Shown in pieces: positions 5,500 to 9,699 of a stretch of DNA of 9,699 bases. The first letter of the stretch is position 1. Each line of letters opens with the position of its first letter. The stretch comes from Oscillospiraceae bacterium (GTDB lineage Bacteria; Bacillota; Clostridia; Oscillospirales; Acutalibacteraceae). Both the position numbers and the translations under genes were made by a program. The stretch is taken from the NCBI GenBank assembly GCA_015066165.1, contig SVOX01000048.1, positions 1 through 9,699 on the forward strand. The letters are read 5' to 3'. Under the pieces are notes generated by a model. It was not told the DNA's origin, searched no databases, and saw only the letters and a list, made by a program, of their open reading frames with translations.

Positions 5500-5535
5500 A
5501 AAAAAGCAACTATGCATTTGCACAGTTGCTTTTTT
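5500..5535. terminator. Strong bidirectional terminator between holin and apbE
   Basis: AAAAAAGCAACT (5500-5511) and AGTTGCTTTTTT (5524-5535) form a perfect 12-bp stem. After one A-C mismatch, an inner TGC/GCA adds 3 bp around an ATTT loop. A and T runs on the two sides serve both strands. It ends the holin operon (stop at 5497) and the convergent apbE transcript (stop at 5537). Confidence 0.92.
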
Positions 5536-5536
5536 A

Positions 5537-6574
5537 CTATTTAATAAATTTTTCAAATCCGTTAGAATATACTTTTTCGCCGTTTTCTAAAACCCACAAT
5601 ACGTACATATCGTTAGTATTTTCTACTAACTCTTTTCCTTCTTCAAGGGTCATACAAAACAATGCAGTAGAAAATGCATCAGCAAGGCCCGAATCTTCAC
5701 AAAGTACCGAAACAGATTTAAAATAATTTGCGGGGTGAAGTGTTTGGGGGTCAATAATGTGATGGTAGTTTTTACCGTTTACAGTGTAAAATCTTTGGTA
5801 TGAACCGCTTGTGACAAGAGAAAGATTATTGCTTAATTCTAACTGTTCGATATATGGGTTTTTGGAATCGTCGGTGTTGGGATTTTCAATACCGATTTTC
5901 CATTTTTGACCGTCTTTTCGATTACCAACAATTTTTACGTTACCGCCAATGTTTAATAAATAACCGCTAAAACCTGCATTTTGCATTTTTTCGGCAACTT
6001 TTTGTGCGGCATAACCTTTTGCAATTCCACCAACGTCAAGTTTTATTTGTTTGTCGGTCAAACAAACTGTATTATTTGTTTTATTTAAAACTACTTTTGA
6101 TATATCGGTGTGTTGGTTGGCTTTTTTAAGTTCTTCAAGTTTTGGCAAAGTTGCAAGTTTTGGGTTTTTAAGCCCATACTCACGGCAGTCGTGCCAAATT
6201 GATAAAACACTACCCATTGCAATGTTGAGTTTTTGGTTTGTGGTATTGTAAAGTGTTTTTGAATATTCTAAAAGTTGGATAATTTCGGGCGGAACAGTCA
6301 CCGGCTTACCGTTTGACATATTAATTTTGCAAAGGTTGTTTACGTTTTCATAAACTGTGTAAATATCGTATAGTTTATGATAATTTGAAAGCCAAGATTT
6401 GATTTTTTCGCAATTTTGGTTAAAAATTTCTTCTGATTCTTCAAAGCCAATTATGGTTGTGACCGTGTCAAAATAATCAAAAGAATAGGAGGTGAACTTT
6501 TTTTGCGAACTTTTGCAACCGCAAAGTCCCAAAATTAAAATAAATATAATTAGTAAAGAAATAATTTTTTTCAT
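5537..6574 (-). CDS. apbE: ApbE, FAD:protein FMN transferase (lipoprotein)
   Basis: ApbE attaches FMN from FAD through a phosphoester to Thr/Ser of extracytoplasmic flavoproteins such as RnfG, and needs Mg2+. The 345-aa protein has an N-terminal hydrophobic segment and lipobox LCGC, so Cys20 should be lipidated and the enzyme anchored on the outer face of the membrane. Family motifs are LDVGGIAKGYA (179-189), NIGGN (208-212), SGSYQRF (256-262), HHIIDP (271-276) and DAFSTA (299-304, metal-binding Asp). It is last in the rnf-linked operon. A terminator-like hairpin (6586-6608) ends 11 nt before its ATG, no SD is visible between them, and an in-frame TAA two codons upstream rules out an earlier start. 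Expression therefore probably depends on read-through and inefficient initiation. Likely substrates are RnfG (outside the window) and perhaps the adjacent lipoprotein. Confidence 0.95.
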   Translation of the reverse strand: MKKIISLLIIFILILGLCGCKSSQKKFTSYSFDYFDTVTTIIGFEESEEIFNQNCEKIKSWLSNYHKLYDIYTVYENVNNLCKINMSNGKPVTVPPEIIQLLEYSKTLYNTTNQKLNIAMGSVLSIWHDCREYGLKNPKLATLPKLEELKKANQHTDISKVVLNKTNNTVCLTDKQIKLDVGGIAKGYAAQKVAEKMQNAGFSGYLLNIGGNVKIVGNRKDGQKWKIGIENPNTDDSKNPYIEQLELSNNLSLVTSGSYQRFYTVNGKNYHHIIDPQTLHPANYFKSVSVLCEDSGLADAFSTALFCMTLEEGKELVENTNDMYVLWVLENGEKVYSNGFEKFIK

Positions 6575-6585
6575 AACTTAAAAAT

Positions 6586-6608
6586 AAAAGGGGCGAGAAG
6601 CCCCTTTT
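6586..6608 (-). terminator. Terminator or attenuator between lipoprotein gene and apbE
   Basis: AAAAGGGGC and GCCCCTTTT (6586-6594 and 6600-6608) pair perfectly over 9 bp with a 5-nt loop. On the minus strand it begins 11 nt after the lipoprotein stop and is followed by ATTTTT. As no promoter is apparent in the few bases before apbE, it probably reduces rather than abolishes apbE expression. Confidence 0.8.
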
Positions 6609-6619
6609 TGTATTTAATT

Positions 6620-7615
6620 TTATTTTGCAGCTTTTGTAGCGGCTTTAACAATATCGGTAATGTTGATTGTGCAACCTGCGGTTTGAAGTTCGCCAACGCC
6701 GTAACCTGTTTCAAGAGCAAGAGCGGTAATACCGTCTGCATCTTTATCAATAGCGGCTGCATTAAATGCTTTGGCTTGGTCGTACCATTCTTTAACAGTA
6801 CCGTCGCCGTTAAGGTCTTTACCGTGTTGAGCCATACCGTAACCGTCGCCAATTTCTAATTTGGTTGAAACGTTGATTTTAATATTATCAGAAACTGCGC
6901 CTTTAGTATTAAAGTTAATTGCAGCAGCAAGAGCATCTGTTAACATTGCGGTAACTTTGCCCGATTTTGTAGTAGCGGCACAAACTGTAAGGTCAATTTC
7001 GTTGATACCTGTTGCTTCTTCGGAAGCGTTTTTGCAACCGGTTTGAGTAGCAACAATGCCAACTTTTAAGTTATCTTTTGCAGAAGCGCCACTTTCACTT
7101 GCAGTTGTTACTGCTTTTTCAATAGCAGTAATAAAGTCAGAAATAACAATTGTGCAACCTGCGTTTACAACGTCTTTATTACCCTTGCCACCTTCGGCAA
7201 CAAGTGCTTGAACTTCTTTAAGGGTTTTACCGGCAACTAATGCTTCAAAAGCGTCGGCTTGTTCAAACCATTCTTTTTTTGCTTTACCGTACGCTACCAT
7301 ATTGTAGTCTTTGCCAAGTTCGTACTTGGTTTTTAATTCTTTTGTTTCAACAAATTTACCTTTTGAAGTAAATTCTAATGTAGCCGAAAGGGCGTCGATA
7401 TCGCATTTAACAATTTTGCCGTCTTTGTCAACTAAAACAGCGGCAACAGTAGTATCGTTAGTAGCAGAACCGTTTGTATCAGCATCGGCTGACTTAATAT
7501 TATCGGTATAAGAAACAATACCTACACCTAATTTTAGGGGACTACCGCAACCAACGAGAGATAGTACTGATAAAATTATAACAATACTTAAGATGATGCT
7601 TAAAAGTTTTTTCAT
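6620..7615 (-). CDS. Two-repeat secreted lipoprotein, candidate extracytoplasmic flavin carrier
   Basis: 331 aa with a signal peptide and lipobox LVGC (Cys23). The mature part contains two related repeats, about residues 28-170 and 183-327. Shared blocks are VGIV near each start, TKYELGKDYNM / TKLEIGDGYGM (96-106, 251-261), KEWFEQADAF / KEWYDQAKAF (114-123, 275-284), and NAGCTIVISD / TAGCTINITD (151-160, 312-321). The last block, followed by a helix with xxAxxKA, resembles the flavinylation region of FMN_bind domains, with AGCT in place of SGAT; the potential acceptor Thr155 and Thr316 are present. Repeat 2 also has DLNGDGTVKE (267-276), a possible calcium loop. I recall similar Ala-rich repeats in other clostridial lipoproteins but cannot name a characterised member. 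The position between Rnf genes and apbE supports a redox role. The SD (AAAGGA) is good and overlaps the stop of the Gx gene. Confidence 0.7.
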   Translation of the reverse strand: MKKLLSIILSIVIILSVLSLVGCGSPLKLGVGIVSYTDNIKSADADTNGSATNDTTVAAVLVDKDGKIVKCDIDALSATLEFTSKGKFVETKELKTKYELGKDYNMVAYGKAKKEWFEQADAFEALVAGKTLKEVQALVAEGGKGNKDVVNAGCTIVISDFITAIEKAVTTASESGASAKDNLKVGIVATQTGCKNASEEATGINEIDLTVCAATTKSGKVTAMLTDALAAAINFNTKGAVSDNIKINVSTKLEIGDGYGMAQHGKDLNGDGTVKEWYDQAKAFNAAAIDKDADGITALALETGYGVGELQTAGCTINITDIVKAATKAAK

Positions 7616-7621
7616 AATTTT

Positions 7622-8122
7622 TCATCCTTTTAAATTTTTTGTGTATTTTAAAACGAGTGCACCCAAAATACCTATCAGTGTACCCGATAATACCCCACTA
7701 ATGCATAGGAAAATCATATAATAACCAATTTCCAGTGTGGATGTAACTAATATGGCAACAATAATTTGCCCCAAGTTGTGAGCAACACCACCTGAAATAC
7801 TAACACCAATTGTTGAAAACAGTTTTGTTTTTTTGAGCAGTGCCATAACTGTAATACTTAAAAATGCACCTGCTAAACTGTAGGATAAAGTCATAACGTT
7901 TCCAAAAAGGAAAGCAACGGTAAGTACACGAACAAGAGTAACTATAGCGGTGTCTTTTAAGGAAAATTTGTAAAGCAGAAGAACGCTTACAATATTGGCA
8001 AGACCAATTTTTATACCCGGTACTGCCGCATAAATAGGGGGAAGAAGTGATTCAACAAAAGAAAGGATTATAGAAAGTGCGGCCAAAAGACCTAATAACG
8101 TTAGTTTTTTGGTTTTTCCCAT
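7622..8122 (-). CDS. Gx transporter-family membrane protein (Hpre_diP_synt_I-like)
   Basis: A 166-aa integral membrane protein with about five hydrophobic segments. Motifs PIYAAVPGIKIGLANIVSV, TLVRVLTVAFLFGN and GGVAHNLGQIIVA match the family variously called Gx transporter or heptaprenyl diphosphate synthase component I (PF07456). That fold resembles the substrate-binding subunits of ECF transporters. The enzyme name is historical and probably misleading here. Start: the frame opens at a TTG (8146) inside the previous gene with no SD. The ATG at 8122, 4 nt after the NusG_II stop with GAAGAG upstream, is preferred. Pairing with a NusG_II protein recalls the accessory pair (EetA/EetB) of Listeria flavin-based electron transfer loci, as I remember them. 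Transport of a flavin or quinone precursor, or assembly of the redox chain, are possible roles (inference). Confidence 0.85.
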   Translation of the reverse strand: MGKTKKLTLLGLLAALSIILSFVESLLPPIYAAVPGIKIGLANIVSVLLLYKFSLKDTAIVTLVRVLTVAFLFGNVMTLSYSLAGAFLSITVMALLKKTKLFSTIGVSISGGVAHNLGQIIVAILVTSTLEIGYYMIFLCISGVLSGTLIGILGALVLKYTKNLKG

Positions 8123-8126
8123 TTTA

Positions 8127-8480
8127 TCACTCTTCTGTAATTTCAACTACTAACTTATGCGGTAGGCAAACTATAGTTTCGCCCGTTTTGGAAATTTTAT
8201 GATGTTTAACACAAATCTTATCAGGGCAGTTTGCGCTCTTAATAAAAGCGTAGCCGTCTTTTATAACCAACACGTTTTCATATTGGTTTTTATCACCTGA
8301 TAGAATAACAGTTTCGGTGTTATTGTTAAAATTATAACAATCTTTCACTTGCTTGTCAACTGTAACTTTTACCATACTGCCTTTGCTTTGATTTGATTTA
8401 TAAATCACCAAGGCAATAAGCGACAGACAGAGGATTGAAACAATTAAAATAATGTCGTTTTTGAGTTTGTTTTTTGGCAT
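8127..8480 (-). CDS. NusG domain II-containing membrane-anchored protein
   Basis: 117 aa: a short basic N-terminus, one transmembrane segment (about 9-27), then an extracytoplasmic NusG_II domain (PF07009). The domain shows the family motif NCPDKICVKHHKI...ETIVCLPHKLVVEI, with Cys85, Cys90 and Cys105 conserved in this family and an additional Cys48. Despite the name it has no transcription-factor NGN or KOW domain and is unrelated in role to NusG. The cysteines suggest a thiol redox or metal-binding function, but none is established. It begins 1 bp after the rnfB stop (TGATATG) with no clear SD, so it probably relies on coupling to rnfB translation. Its stop lies 4 bp before the Gx start. Its company with Gx, the lipoprotein and apbE suggests a part in electron transfer across the membrane. 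Confidence 0.88.
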   Translation of the reverse strand: MPKNKLKNDIILIVSILCLSLIALVIYKSNQSKGSMVKVTVDKQVKDCYNFNNNTETVILSGDKNQYENVLVIKDGYAFIKSANCPDKICVKHHKISKTGETIVCLPHKLVVEITEE

Positions 8481-8481
8481 A

Positions 8482-9273
8482 TCAGTTTATTATGTGAATA
8501 CATTTTGTGGGGCAAACTTCGGCACAAAGACCGCAGTTTGTACATTTGGAATAATCGATAGTTGCTAAATTGTTTTCAACCTTAACAGCACCGCTGGGGC
8601 AGTTAAGTTCACATTTTTTGCAACCTATACAAGCGTTTTGACATTTCTTTCGTGCCGCACCGCCTTTTTCCTTGTTGTTACACATAACAGCCACTTTTGC
8701 GGTTTGCGGAACAAATTTGATAATGTTTTTAGGGCATTTTTTAACACACATACCGCAACCAATACAAATCTCGGGATTAATGTGTGCAATGCCGTCTTTT
8801 AAGCAAATGGCGTCAACAGGGCAGGCAACAGCACAGTCACCGCAACCCAAACAACCGTATTTACAACTGTTAGGACCGCCGTAAATCATAGAAGCGGCAC
8901 TGCAAGTATTTACACCGTTGTAGTTATTACATTTTTCGGTTACGCCCGAATGACCGTTGCAACCAACAAATGCCATCATTTCAATAACGTCTTCTGCTTC
9001 AACGCCCATAACTTGCGCTATATCCGAAGCAACTGCATCGGCACCGGGAACACAAAGGTTTGTTTTTGCGCCTTCTTCGGCAACGGCTTTTGCATATTCG
9101 TCACAGCCGTTATATCCGCAAGCGCCACAGTTTATACCTGGAAGACATTTGCGTACTTTTTCAACTGATTCATTTTCGGGAACACTTAAAAAATGAGATG
9201 CCAAAGCCAAAAGAACAGCCGCAATTAAGCCAACAGCAGTTACAACGGCAAAAGCAATTAATATACTTGTCAT
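8482..9273 (-). CDS. rnfB: RnfB, iron-sulfur subunit of the Rnf complex
   Basis: RnfB takes electrons from reduced ferredoxin into the membrane-bound Rnf complex, which pumps Na+ or H+ while reducing NAD+. The protein is 263 aa: an N-terminal transmembrane helix (about 3-27), an Fe-S domain with CLPGINCGACGYNGC (Cys43, 49, 52, 57) and a later Cys. Four ferredoxin-type motifs follow (CLGCGDCAVACP, CIGCGMCVKKCP, CIGCKKCELNCP, CTNCGLCAEVCP), giving room for five or more [4Fe-4S] clusters, the extended clostridial form rather than the shorter enterobacterial RsxB. The frame opens at a GTG directly after the rnfA stop. The ATG at 9273 is chosen because AGGTGA lies 5 nt before it. It follows rnfA with 9 bp between stop and start. 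Confidence 0.96.
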   Translation of the reverse strand: MTSILIAFAVVTAVGLIAAVLLALASHFLSVPENESVEKVRKCLPGINCGACGYNGCDEYAKAVAEEGAKTNLCVPGADAVASDIAQVMGVEAEDVIEMMAFVGCNGHSGVTEKCNNYNGVNTCSAASMIYGGPNSCKYGCLGCGDCAVACPVDAICLKDGIAHINPEICIGCGMCVKKCPKNIIKFVPQTAKVAVMCNNKEKGGAARKKCQNACIGCKKCELNCPSGAVKVENNLATIDYSKCTNCGLCAEVCPTKCIHIIN

Positions 9274-9278
9274 ATCGT

Positions 9279-9284
9279 TCACCT
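9279..9284 (-). promoter_or_regulatory. Ribosome binding site that sets the rnfB start
   Basis: AGGTGA overlaps the rnfA TAG stop and the alternative GTG codon at 9282, and lies 5 nt before the ATG at 9273. Initiation at the GTG would place the start codon inside its own SD, so the ATG is the likely start. Confidence 0.75.
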
Positions 9285-9699
9285 ATTTAAAAAGATTCTC
9301 TATAATCCCGCCAAATCCCATAAACGCTAACGAGATAAATGAAGCGGCAATAAGTGTTGCGGGAAGACCTTTGAAACTTTCGGGGATTTCGCTTTCTTGA
9401 ATTTTTTGGCGCATACCCGAAAAGAGTACCATTGCAAGCATAAATCCAAGACCTACACCCAAAGAGTTTATTATAGACTGAATAAAATTATATTGATGTT
9501 CACCAATGTTGTTAATAGCAACACCCAAAACGGCACAGTTGGTTGTGATAAGCGGAAGATATACACCTAACGCCTTATGAAGCGAGGGGATAAATTTCTT
9601 AAGTGCCATTTCAATAAACTGAACTAAAGCGGCAATAACCAGAATAAACACAATGGTTTGCATATAGCCAAGATTCATAGTATCAAGCACAAAGTGTTG
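9283..9699 (-). CDS. rnfA: RnfA, membrane subunit of the Rnf complex (5' end cut by window edge)
   Basis: RnfA and RnfE are paralogous, inverted membrane subunits of the Rnf complex that hold a membrane-embedded iron-sulfur centre and form part of the ion path. The visible 138 codons contain TIVFILVIAALVQFIEM, the RnfA signature YLPLITTNCAVLGVAINN (RnfE has a different version of this block), and C-terminal segments GFMLAMVLFSGM and ATLIAASFISLAFMGFGGI. Full RnfA is about 190 aa, so some 50 N-terminal residues lie beyond the right edge. The frame continues upstream of the GTG at 9690 (residues QHF precede it), so that codon is internal, not a start. The expected rnfC, D, G and E genes should lie further right, given the usual clostridial order. 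Confidence 0.95.
   Translation of the reverse strand, partial: QHFVLDTMNLGYMQTIVFILVIAALVQFIEMALKKFIPSLHKALGVYLPLITTNCAVLGVAINNIGEHQYNFIQSIINSLGVGLGFMLAMVLFSGMRQKIQESEIPESFKGLPATLIAASFISLAFMGFGGIIENLFK

Noticed and set aside
3873..5535. Intact prophage
   Set aside because: Only lysis functions are present; no integrase, attachment-site repeat, terminase, capsid or tail gene lies in the window.
5215..5556. 113-codon minus-strand ORF over the holin
   Set aside because: It crosses the bidirectional terminator and mirrors the holin gene; no protein family is recognisable.
6571..6852. 93-codon minus-strand ORF and overlapping plus-strand ORF (6608-6859)
   Set aside because: Both are other-frame readings of the Ala/Thr-rich second repeat of the lipoprotein gene, with no SD and no recognisable protein.

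Overview
The window looks like chromosomal DNA from a low-GC, Gram-positive anaerobe of the Clostridia, probably a gut-type Oscillospiraceae/Ruminococcaceae relative (inference). The basis is the AT-rich coding, purine-rich Shine-Dalgarno (SD) sites, GTG and TTG starts chosen by those sites, two lipobox lipoproteins, a SEDS cell-wall polymerase, a LytTR regulator, and an Rnf complex in the clostridial order. There are 14 protein genes and no tRNA, rRNA, CRISPR array or insertion sequence that I can see.

Region 1 (1-2874) is housekeeping. tsaE and tsaB (minus strand, tsaB cut by the left edge) belong to the tRNA t6A37 pathway. They diverge from rodA and a GtrA-family membrane gene (plus strand) through a compact region holding two back-to-back near-consensus promoters.

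Region 2 (2877-5535) is the most unusual part and is visibly AT-richer. A LytTR response regulator on the minus strand has Glu where the receiver normally carries its phospho-acceptor Asp. About 294 bp separate it from a plus-strand operon of three tightly packed genes. These encode a small sigma-70-like factor of TcdR/UviA type, an N-acetylmuramoyl-L-alanine amidase without a signal peptide (endolysin-like), and a 65-residue r1t-type holin. The operon closes with a strong bidirectional terminator. No phage structural, replication or packaging gene is nearby. The intergenic region holds a perfect-consensus promoter for the LytTR gene, a repeated 13-mer, a 25-bp dyad, a terminator hairpin in the LytTR leader and a possible alternative-sigma promoter. 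I read the block as a chromosomally kept, regulated lysis or release module.

Region 3 (5537-9699, minus strand) is one redox operon, read from right to left. It contains rnfA (cut by the right edge), rnfB, a NusG-domain-II protein, a Gx-family membrane protein, a two-repeat lipoprotein and the flavinyltransferase apbE. Rnf couples ferredoxin:NAD+ electron transfer to ion pumping. ApbE attaches FMN covalently to extracytoplasmic proteins. The NusG_II/Gx pair and the lipoprotein resemble parts of flavin-based extracellular electron transfer loci. A terminator-type hairpin lies between the lipoprotein gene and apbE, and apbE has no visible SD site, so the enzyme is probably made in much smaller amounts than its putative substrate.
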